From contig JTDE01001114.1 in the NCBI GenBank assembly GCA_014338405.1, forward strand, positions 1 through 64,000: DNA of 64,000 bases, written 5' to 3'. Each line of letters opens with the position of its first letter. Position 1 is the first letter of the stretch. Below, one piece after another: positions 25,901 to 37,900 of this stretch. Made by a program: the position numbers and the translations under genes. The notes under the pieces are model-generated. The model did not search any database, was not told the origin of the DNA, and was given only the letters and a program-made list of their open reading frames with translations. This DNA is from Paragonimus skrjabini miyazakii. Lineage: Eukaryota > Platyhelminthes > Trematoda > Plagiorchiida > Troglotrematidae.

Positions 25901-28900
25901 TACAGAAGTCTTAACAGTGCATATATGACTTCTGGGGTATTTCCCTACGTTTTCATTTGTGCTTCTTTTTCTTCACCGTTTTTTGGCACAATGTGTGCCA
26001 TTTATAACACGTCTCTCAAGAGGTGTCACATACTTAACACTCCTATAATGAGCGGTATTTATTCGTTAGAAAACAGTTGGTACCGAAAGATACTTTCTGA
26101 TTCAAAGGGCAGCTGCTTCGTAAGGTTCAACCTCTTACTACAATTTCACTACTATGACAGTCTCTTTCCGGCTTACCATTGTTTATCAAGTTTGTTCAAA
26201 GGGTTATTCAATTCGTGAAAATTGAAAGTCGTAGTCCTAGTTTGGGCTATGTGCAACTGTGACTGATCATTATCCCCTACTGGGTATAAGTGACACTTCT
26301 AGAAGCATACGGTAATTTATGGTATATCACAATGCAAGTATCGAGCCAATGTTAATCTCGACATGTAACACTAGGTCTCGCGTAGACCCTGCATGGTGTG
26401 ACCAAGAACAAATGATCAACTATCATCATTCTAGTTAATTTATCCTAGAAAAAACAAGGCAAAGCATGACGGTCAACTTTCCTTCTGGATATCTAACAAT
26501 CACCAGGAGTTGTTGTTGCATCACTTTTGTATTACAGATTTCACGACAGTAACTGAAGTCAGTTCAAATCTTCTCACAGCATTCAAGTCGGCTTACTAAC
26601 AGGTCACTTAAGACAGAACTAGCCAAAAGTAATCGTTATTGAAAGACAGAATGAAAGTTATTTTCAGCATGGAAGGGGAAGGGGTCAGTGAGATAAACTA
26701 CCCCATGACGGAGCAAACTTGTATGCTTTATGCTTTAAAAGGGAAATGTTAATCAACCGTCAGCCTTTAAAAGCCACCATTAGTGTTTGAATATGTAATC
26801 CAGAAGGACGATTGTCATAGGAAGACGATTGGTGAATATATCTCAAATACAAATTCAACGGATAAGAGGATATATCATGAAATTCTAATCGTTCTTTGCC
26901 TGTAATAACATTTTAGGACCATTTGTATACATTTGGATTACAATCATAGACGGTGGTTCTCCCCATGACGTCCTTCCGGTTACAGCAACCGAGTTTCATG
27001 TTTAACAGTGTTGATATTCGTTATGGCAAGAGAGTTCTGTGGTTTGGTCAGTCATAATATTTGTACACAAGCCAATCTTATTGGTTGTTAAAACAAAGTT
27101 ATGAATTGCTTCTAATTGTCTCCATTCTTTGAAGTGATCAGTCATCTCACACTATCAAATGTGTATCTATTTCAGAAATTTCCCAGTCCTGCCACCTACG
27201 TTTTACCTGACACGTTACTGAAAAGTACAGTAAGACGGGGCCCTAACGGTGCGGTTATACAACTAGCCCCGTTTAATGTGGAAGCGGAAGTAAGTAGTAC
27301 ATGTAGCGTGTTACAAGCAGCAGCTAATTTGTAGACATGGGTTCTTTTTTCATTCGCCATTCATTTCTGCTACTCATCCGTATACCATTCTGTGAATAAA
27401 TGGTGGCTAAACAGCTTTATTAATAAAGTCAGGCCGAATTTAATATTGTACACAAGACAGAAAGTGGTTATAAAGTAACCCGTTCTCCAGCAACATTTCA
27501 ATTGCCTTTAATCCTAGAACGTTCGTTTATGGAAGAACAAGAGAAAACATAGAAAACAATTTTTCATAAAAACAGCATCCACGTTGTATTTGTGAAAAAG
27601 CAGACTATAGTAAAGTGTGTTCGAATGAGGAGCAGAATAATTAGACGATCAACTTAGACAAACAAACTATGGGTGAAAGTCGGAGCGTTTGATGCGGTTC
27701 GCGTTTTTCACGTTTTCAGTCGTAGAATATGTATAATCTGCAAGCATTTTGTCGAAGACCTGACACTTCTGGGATCCCTCATCATCCAATAGCTTTAAGA
27801 GGATTGGCATTTGATCACAGATCACTAATTCAGTTCCCCAGTCATACCTGGTGCCGTCGACAAGGTTGTAGCAACTGTTCAGTGAGACCAGTCCAATGAA
27901 TGCCTGCATGTATGCCGGTCAACAGCAAACAGCCGACCATTTTCAGCCAGTGAGTAAAGGAAGTGCAACACCTACAGAAGCGTAGTTCTTAGGGCTCGAC
28001 TAAACGCAGTATAATGCGCTTCTCATATGAAACGGACGCCGACACCATAATTCCGTATACGATCTTCTCTTACATGGGCGGGTAACCGTTGGAACACTGT
28101 CATATCCATTAATGACAATAATCAACCTAGAAATCTGATGGCTAGGAGAACCGCTAGCAAGGGTTGTGGTATTGGCATGGATACTTAATTGCAACGGGTT
28201 GTAACAAAGCATCCCAGAAGGTTTGTACTAGGCCTTCCATCAAAGAAGCAACTAAACTTACTGTTGATATCTCAGACAAACATTTATTACATTTTGACGC
28301 ATACAGGTATAACGAAAACTTCACTTCCAACAAAATGATTTACGCAGAGATATATGTCATCCCCTCAAGTCGGTGATTATTTAACGTGGAATCCCGTGTT
28401 TGGAATGGCTTGTATGCTGTCATCATGTGAACCCAATGGAAAACTTATTGATCAACCCTACTGCGAAATTATAAAAAATCAGCCTCCTTAATGAATAACA
28501 AAAAGTTGACAAGGCAGTTCACAAAATTTAATTAGATATAACTCACCTCTGGATGTAGACAGAAAGCACACAATTCAGTAACGTATCTGAACGTTAACCC
28601 ACAGCCTGTTTGCACAATGTAGCTTTATATTTTAAGCAGTTATGTCCTCGGTTAAATGTGGAACAAGTAAATAGGATTACGTAATAGTACTCTGCAGAGA
28701 CACTTTAGCCGATCTCTTCGGTTACAATACACGGACGATGTTGTCGTAAATTAGCTCGAATAAGATTGAAATAAGAATGTCATAGGCTGCAACAAGAATA
28801 GCGCACGAATAAGCCAACCCGAGTTAAAAAACTTCACATTTTAAATAGGTCGGATAGGGAACCACCTATGTGGACAACATCGCTGTAACACTGAGGCATG

Positions 28901-31900
28901 CAGAAATAAACGGCAGCCTGAAAGTGAAATTAAGACAACAGAGAGAAGTTACCTAATGTAAACGGCATGGTTAAAACATTTAAACAATAATTAATAATAT
29001 CAAATCATGACTACAAACTCATAACACCACGGTAGTGATAGGTTAACAACCACCTACTGCTGTACACGAAGAGAGGGCTTATAACGTTGTAGCGCATTGG
29101 CCTCAGCAAGAAATAAAGTGTGCTTATTGGCTAAGCAATCCAACACACGAAAACATTCTCTACTTGAATTGCGTGACCCGTTTCTTTCAAATGTCATGTG
29201 ATAGAAGATGAGTCAGCGTCAGTTTTATTGTTTACTAGCCACTTTGGAATGTAGTCCGAGACAAGTGCCCTAAGCGTTCTCACCGTTCGGCCGAATGACT
29301 TGACTCCATAAGTACTAGTAAATTCACAAATATTACTGGATGTGGCTAGCGAGTTGCTTCGGTCTTTCCACAGCGAACAGGGCAGCCGTATCGTCTGGCT
29401 GGTCAGTCTCAGTTCTGCGGCGTTGTACACAGCCTTCATGACACATTGTTGTCTACGCTGGATGAGGGTTGTTGCCGCCCCACTTTTGTATCGCAGCGAT
29501 ATTTACGCGGGTTTGCGTGACACTGATACTGACCATGTCGGTCTTTCTCTGGCGTACTTCGCGATAAATCACACAGGATAATCGTTGTCTACCGGGGTTT
29601 GGCGGATAAAAGCCCATTCTTCTTCGATTGCCATCGGTGAGCAAATTCTAAGACTCCTACTGAACACAGCTCGAACGAGACCACGTTTGGGCGATGTTGG
29701 TACAAATATTTTCATACAAATGTATTGCTCCGTGCATGTGGGCTTCCAACACATTCCTCTACTTATCCTCTATCATCATTCACAGATATTTACACATTTC
29801 AGAAGAAAAGTTTGTTAATCTCTTGAATTTCTATGGCGAACAAAATGTTCGAGTGTCGACTACCGAGTTCTGCGCAGAGTTGAACAGCATGTCATTGTGA
29901 GTCACACACACAGAATATGTCGTTAACATATCGCTTATAAAGCATTATGGAGTGAGTGGCCATTGCTGGCTGACACTCTAAATGCACCATAAATATGTCA
30001 ACGAGTACAGGTCCCAGTGAACTTCCAATATCTACACCATCAATTTGTCGGTAAAATTTACTACTGAACAAAAATGGGATATTTGTAGCACACAGTTACG
30101 AGAGTTAACGAATTTCAGATAACGGTAGTGCAAGGGATTTACTATGCTTTATTGCAAAGTCATAAATAATCCATATTACTCCGGTTAGCGGAACTTTTGT
30201 AAAGAGTGACTTTATATCAAAAGATATCATCATCTCATCCTTTGGTTTGAGTTTGCCTAAAACAACAACAAATGAAAACGTGTCTTTCAGGCTGCGTTGA
30301 GCAATCATTATGTGTAATGGTTCCAGCGATCGAACGAGTCACTTGATCAGTTTATGGTACGGCTAATTGACTACAGATAATACATAAGTTCTACACTTAT
30401 TCTAACGCTTATATCTTTGTTTACTGTTGTTTATATACATAAATCTACTATATCGATCAGCGTATTCTGTGTTGTGTAAACAATAAGATTCCTTGGATAA
30501 AGACCAGTCAAAATTATTTCGAAACCTAGCGTCGTTGCTATTATATTCCTCAGATGCTGCACCCACATTTCCTATGACAACAAGCGACCAGTCGTTTTGT
30601 GGTTGACCTATAAAGCCTTAAACAATCACTACTGTCCTGGAATGGTTTGAGAGATAGTTTCGTCAACAACCGGTCCCACTGACCACACAAACGAAGTGGT
30701 GGACAACTGATTCGTCAATGTTGTACCGGGCTGGAGCTGTCGCGACTCACAGAGTCGGTGGCTTTAGACGGCTAACCGAGCTCAGTGGTGTGAATGTTGT
30801 CGTAGTTTGGTCGAGTTGTCTGTGAAGTAAGCACACAGAATGACTCAGGACAGTGAAAGGAAGCTGTCTTGCTGATGACGCCTTACTTCCACTTACAGCC
30901 CGATTGTTTGTTTGCAAGGTGTAGGTGCCTTGATGTTGTACATTTGAATGTGGACGTGACTATTTTTTAGTGATTAGGTCCCCTCCCCTTCCTTCATTTT
31001 TCCTTCTCTCTTCCTACACAGGGTTTGCTTTTTCTTCTTCGTGGTTGTGTGACAGTTAAGCAACAGTGTGAACCACTGATGTATTGTTGTCTATGATGAT
31101 GATGATGATGGTGATGTTATACCTCTTTAGTACCGAGCATGCCGAGAAACTGAACCCATAACCTGTGATTAATTGACGAACTCCTAGGTTGTATGGACGA
31201 AAACCACGATTTGTGAATAAGTAACACTTATTCGCGGATTATTAACCGAAAAACTGTTTAATTTCAATTTCATCGAAGATGCTATTGATGATTGCAATTG
31301 TCTACTACCGTGTGTACAATACCTTGGAAAGTGACGCTGAAATTATAAAACAAACACATTGGTTTTAGGTTTCAATATAAACTTCTATGAATCCATTGCG
31401 TTGAATTTAAGAGCCTTGTTTCTAGCATGGTATGTGAATGATCAGAATAAACGAAAGGTACAGTTGGTCTGGCGTTAGAAACTAGGTTAAAGAATCCAAA
31501 TCTCACTCATCAACGAACCTTTCAATCAAACTATCAAAAAGCGCGTAAGCACAGTATGTCCATTCCAGGTGTATTCAATGTAAGTCATAAACACGACATC
31601 CGTTCTGCCTTCTGTGGGCTTAAACTGAATACATACAGGTCGATACCAGTAAAGCCGTACTGCTTAAACCTCTATGAAGCCAAAATATACTAACAATGGT
31701 ATTGAACTGCCTTGGTTTTGGGTTTTACTTTGCCACTGTGTTAACTGTGATGAGTTTGCTCACCGCCCTGAAGCACGAATGTAGCATGTTTTCCCTCAAA
31801 CACCTATGGAAGATGATCTCAAAATGATCTTCCTTTAGTACTGTTTGAATGGAATAGATGAATCTATTATTATTGTTGATAACAGTATTATTGTGCCATT

Positions 31901-34900
31901 TTTTCATTAGTCAACTTTCATTGCTTACTTCCGATTAATAAAACACAGTGTACTCATTACGGTACCATAATAATAAGTCTCGATGAATATTTTATGCCGA
32001 ATAAACTTTCATTTGTTTTCAGCGGTTTAAAGAAGACAACGGCGATACTCCAGGGCCGAATGTTTATGAATTTTCTCACAAGTGGCCAAAGGTTTACAGC
32101 AAGACACCTTTCAATACAGCAGCTGACCGTTTCAAGACAGCACTTCTCCGAGGTCCAGGTAAGTTTAGGTGAACTTTCATATCGACGCCCAGGTCACAGT
32201 TGTTCACATGGGCAGCTTACAAACGGAATTGATTCACTCCTTATTATTGACCGGCTGGCATGACAATTATTTCGACGTAGTTGCATGTGTTGTAGCAAGC
32301 TTATAATATTACTTGATGACTGAATAAACACAGAACCGCCTATTAAACTCTTTGGAAAGTGATTTACAAAAGACCATATTCAGGTTGAATACGGCTGATT
32401 TTACCACGTGGTTGTTTCAAATAACTCAAGTTAGGAAGCGGGCATTTATTAGTGACTGTCAAGTAAGTTCTTTTATTCAGTTCCTACGTTTACACAGACT
32501 TAGATGTCTAGGTCATGTGGTAAGGACGCTACCCAGTCGTCCAACATACCGAACACTTCTGCCGACACTGGGACTGACATACGTAAGGTGTAAGAGGGGC
32601 AGATCATGATCAAGTGTAGGAAAATGAAAACGTTTCTCAACAAGATGTCCACTGTAGGTCAGATTTGTCTCCCGGGTTTGAACCATTGCGACTCGGTAGC
32701 CGGTTTTTTTAACTTAAACGCCGCTTAATCAGACTCAATGGCGTGAATGTTGTCATCGTTTGGCCCAGCCGTCTTTGAAGTAAGTGCATTTGACGACGCA
32801 AGATAGTAAAAACTTAAGGAAGCTGTTTTATTGATGTCTTGCTTTTACTTATAACCCATTTGTTTGTTTGCAAGGTGTCGGCACCTTGATGTTGGATGTT
32901 TGATTATAGACACATTTATTTTCCCTGGTTCGGTCTCCTGACCCCTTCTGTTTTCTCCTTACTGGCAAGAGCTTGCTTCTTCCTCCTGATTCTATAGCAT
33001 CTAAGCATCAATCAGAACCACTAATGTATTGCTGTACATGATGATGATGATGGTGACGATACGATAATAAAGTAAGATATACAATCTAATCATTGCAGGT
33101 TAATGAATGATATGGTGCTCTTAATAGGCTATGTTGCGCAGGATTTATTCGACAGCCGTATTGTGAGGTCCGGTTATGTAGTGGTGCTTAGTTTGAAGGG
33201 ATGCCCAATAATTCAACAGCAAGTGACATATTTTCTAATGGGTCGTAGTTTTGTAAGCAATCTCCTGTTTTTATTACGATAGACATATCCACAACAAAAT
33301 TTGCACGAATACAAAAGTTTGTACGACAGAAAACGCGATCATTCTATATCCCACTTATGGTAACGTCAATAGAAGGTAGATAGTTTATAATTAATAACTC
33401 ATTTGTGAGTCAATTGTGCCGTTCATCCTATTCTTTTTGGAGGCCACAAATCAATGAAGGCCTTAGACGCATTTACTGGAAATGTGCACTGATGTACTGA
33501 TCGCAGTGAGTCTAAGATAATCAGGACAGATAACTCACAAATTAGCTAATAGCTACCATTTTCAGCATTTGCTGTTTTTATGTAGTAGAATATTTGGTCG
33601 AAAGTCATTTGGTATGCATACCTGATGAGTGACAGCAATCAAAAAACTGGACGAAAGTTTCTGATTAACATTGAACGTCAAACATTTAATGTCCACTCCA
33701 CCTTATTTCAGTAAAGTGTACTGTAAACACCACAATTAGTAGGCTTTCAGCACACAGTTGCGGCCACTCGCTATGAAGTAGCAAGGCATTGAATGACTTT
33801 TATACTTAGCAATTTTAAATGAGACCCAATTGTGAAAAGTCAGGGCTTCGTCTGGATTCGAACCAGCGAAATAAACACCAGTTTAAGATAGCCCATTACC
33901 TTTGAATATGACTGATCACAGAGACATATAAGACTACCCAGTGTGTGGTGGGCACGAATTTGTGACAATGACAGGTTAACTCTGTCCTGCTGAAGGTAAT
34001 CAATTCCAATGTGTAGTAGGTCTTCCGAAATGCCACGTCGATTTTTTTGGAGTTCACTGTTGTGTCACGTCACCTCCATATCATTCTCCAGTACAGTATT
34101 CACAACCTTCTTCTGTTTAGTTCCTCCACTTGTTGCCGCGGTCGGTTGGCCAAAGTTGCAAGGCGGCGTAGAAAAATGAAGTCAGTTAACAACGGGCTAG
34201 CCACCGACTGTCGCCTATATCCCCCTGGTCGGGATCATTATGATTCACATCGTCAGTGACCAGACACCACAGATGAAGCCGCTGCAAAGTAGGCTCAATG
34301 GCCTGCAGGTTATACTTACTTGACTGGAGTATTCGTGAAGCAGGTGTCCTTAAAGATGAGGGGCCGTAAAAACTATAATGAACCGTGCTTGCTGATAATG
34401 ACTTACTTCCACATGTAGCTCACCTGTTTGTTTCTGGGTTGCGAGAACTTTGTCGTCAAATGTTTGAGTTCACATCTAGTTGTTTTTAGAGAACTGACTG
34501 TGAAAAATCTGGTTTTCCACCGGATTTTAGCCGGCGGCAAGGAACTAATATCTATAGGCATCTTACTGCTGAGCCAACAGTGCGTATCAGTGGCTCTTTG
34601 GTTCTGTTGCTGTTGACGACGATGATAATGACAATTTTTGTGGAAACTTTTCACTATTCGCCAACTAAACCGTAATTGCAAATGGATGGAAACCAGTGCA
34701 AAAATGTTTTCACCTAAGCTTGTTTTTGAACAGCTACTTTGAGACCTATACGAGTAGAACATTAAAAGCGAGAAATTGATCATTCTATTTTGATACACTT
34801 TAGACGGATGAATTTGAGTAAATAGAAGTTTAAATAGTTTGCTAAATCAGCTTATAAAGCAACCACAAAGATTTTCTCAACATGTAAGTCACAAGTTACT

Positions 34901-37900
34901 ACACTTGCGGAGGTAACACCTCTGTTTGTTCCATCACTAACGTGAAATAGCCATCATCAGTCGGGGCGAAGTTTCCATCTCGACATCGCAAAATTACAGG
35001 AGAGTGTGCCCTCAGAAGTAAGCTTTTAACTTTATATGCACACAAAAAAAGGTGTGTTTAAATCATCGGAGTAGTGGATAAACTGGCTTTGTAGCCTTTA
35101 AAATATAATAAGGGATTTGAAAAACGAGATGAACAACGAGGTTCTCATTTCAACAATCAGACAATGTGTATGTGGGCACTAATACTGAGAGTACGGTTAT
35201 GGATTATCGCAATGATATGCGTGTTGCAAACACAAAAGTTATAACATTCGTTTATCGAAAAGAGGTTGAGATATCAGTCAAATGCATCAGTTATTTCCTA
35301 GCCGGAATGGCTAGGTAGCACGTGTTTCCAAACAGATCTAAGTAATACCGTTTTCTGAGGCTGACATTTCATATGTTTATTCATGACAGCTAAAAGCCTG
35401 AACAGAAAGTACTTTGACTTGAGTCACCAATTCCCTCATCCGTAACGTGGAATACCATGAAACGAAAAGTGCATCAAAAAAGAATAAAATATGACGAAAC
35501 AAAGTTGGGCAGAAGAGATACAAGTGTTACAAATGCAAACGTGGTATTGACGGCTGTATACTATCAACTCGAATAGCATTTATGATCAGAGATTGAAACG
35601 ATCACCAGGACCGCAACCAAGCAGAAAACACTTGCCTACTTGACACAACATAACAGACAGGAACCTCATATTTCGTGTCCACATTGTTGCTTGGTCATCA
35701 CACTCTGGTACCCTGGTATTAGGGGTATCACTAGATAATGCTCAATGCGAAAGGCATTCAAACGGCATGCGGAGTAGGTGATTGAACCGTCGCAGACCGT
35801 GCAACGCAATCATTCGATTGCGTATATTGAACACTCCAAAATACTCGTCGAAAATAGTCCAAAGGGACGGCTGAAGCAATGTAAACTTTTGAGGGTTGTT
35901 GGCCTTGTGCGAGTAGACCAATGGTTTTCGGTTATAATACAATCTACCAGCCATCAGGCAAAGAAACATATCTTTCAACAGTAGTAGTGTTTATCAATAC
36001 TTCCAGGGGGTTACTAATACGTATCGGGGGATTTATATTGGTGTAAGCTAAACACTATTCCCAATTGATGAAAGCTTTCGCATTCCTGTGGACATCTGAT
36101 TCATATCTACCGAAAGGCTGCTTTAGACTCGATTTCTGATCACGTTAAAGCTGACCAGCAGTGCCTATCCTTGCTATGACCGGGATCTGAACACCTGCTA
36201 TGACTTCACGAAACAGCCGTGGTGACCATTATTTCACTTACTTCACAGTAGGTACAATAGAACTGTAATAAGCGAACTACATAGTCAGTTACAAGTAATA
36301 TTTAGGTGGTTCTATATCAACCAGAGATGACACAACAACTGCCCTGTCAGCTTTCCTCGTTTATTCCTCCTAGGATTTCTCCTGAAGTTAAAATCATAAA
36401 ATTAACTAGACTGAGTAAGCGGCATTTTGATTGTTGTGTTCGATGTTGTTGGTTTATATTTTTTATTATCCTAACCGGTATAAACATGCCGGATAAGTCG
36501 ACAGGATGTGTCCGAGTTGTGCAGCCTGACGAAGTCTCTGATCTGTCAGATATAACCTCAAATGTTTAGAAGTATTGGCAAACTTTATTCGTGGCTTTAC
36601 GGAAAGTTGGCCACTTTTACTACAGCAATTTTCGTAGCTCAGTGAAGCTTAGGTAAAAAGCGCATATTGTTGTATTTTCGTTCGATTCTGTTGCACATGC
36701 CTCAAAACAAATCAACAACGAGAAACTAAGTGCGATTTATTTCATACAGACTGGACAAAGGAAAAAAGAAATATACTCGAGGTGATTGAGCCCGAGATAG
36801 TTGTTGTATGAAGCGATCAACGTTTCATGTACTTGCATTAAACGAATCTATTTCTAACGAATATTCAAGCCTTCTGGGACCAAGCTGATCAACTGTTTCC
36901 GTGTTCCAGTGTTAGTACTTTCATCACCTTCGGAATAGGTTCATTTTCACACTTCATTGAAAATAACTCCTAATAAACAGACACTTGTATCAACAGAACT
37001 GGCGTGAAGATGGGAATACAGTAATTGATTCTCTTGCTGGTGACTAACGAGCACGTAACGGTTTTCATCCAGTAATGCAATCGGTCTGGTATGTTCACTT
37101 GGAAATTCCGTTTTAACATAATGGTCAGATGAAGCATAAAGAAAGATTTCAATTTATAGTTTTTCAAATTTGGGTCAATTACACGACTGTCATCCGGTGT
37201 CATTGGATAAGGCGATAGCCAGTGTGGTTTGTCGAAATGAATAATCCTTCAAAATACTGGAACAGATCCCGCAGGTGCTTTTATCTAAATTAAAAAACCT
37301 CAACTTGATTGGCATATATTGTGATGAACAACTTGTAGTTCACTTTGTTTTGGAGGTTATGAATTACACAACATCCATGGTTAACTTTGACCAGTCAAAC
37401 TCCGAAAAATAAAAAAATTGGTTGACTCACTGGCGTTCTTACCATAGATTGTCAAACTGAATTTTAGTCGAACCGGGATTCAACCAGTAGTTGGGAGAAT
37501 CATAAATCGTATGTGTTGCATACTATTACAACTGTTTTCCTAGTTTCTTTAACTCGAACCATCGCATGATGCATACATTAACACTTGAAGCTGAGAGTAT
37601 CACGTGACACGAGAATATTGATATTATTTTGTCTCCCAATTTTTCGCTTTCAATATTAGATGCCATCTTTTGATTTTGATGGCCACGCTACAGTTAAACA
37701 CCGCTAAAACTTGTTTACGTATGGCTATCAAGGAAGAAATAATGCGAAACCTTGCGTTCTACAACAAAACTAAATTTTTAACCGTTTAATCAAGTAATGG
37801 GGCGTGGCTAAAATTTTTTACGGCAATTCGAAATTTTTGCCGGTCCGAAAATTCATCGTCCTAGACCTGAAGTCTGCAATTTTAATTTGGTGTGAAACTG

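Larger units (their letters stand above)
21304..27175 (+). other. STPG2 intron 4
   Basis: A 5.9 kb intron including a 100-N gap. It contains a Penelope-like element (22.15-23.37 kb, minus) and a large RTE element (23.38-25.82 kb, minus). Positions 25.83-27.17 kb are AT-rich with one unremarkable 97-codon plus ORF at 25925-26218. Confidence 0.8.
27290..32022 (+). other. STPG2 intron 5
   Basis: A 4.7 kb intron. It contains a decayed Penelope-like copy (29.19-30.31 kb, minus) and an RTE 3' fragment (30.72-31.12 kb, plus). The remaining 27.3-29.2 and 31.1-32.0 kb show only short unrecognised ORFs. Confidence 0.8.

Noticed and set aside
33620..33680. CTGATGA followed about 25 bases later by GACGAAAG, hammerhead-like
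   Set aside because: Stem II has mismatches, and no matching stem III, cleavage triplet or stem I partner could be found.
33840..33910. Minus-strand GGTTCGAATCC, an exact B-box consensus
   Set aside because: No A box at the right spacing and no cloverleaf, so not a tRNA gene; at most a worn SINE. A similar B-box-like site near 37475 was dropped for the same reason.
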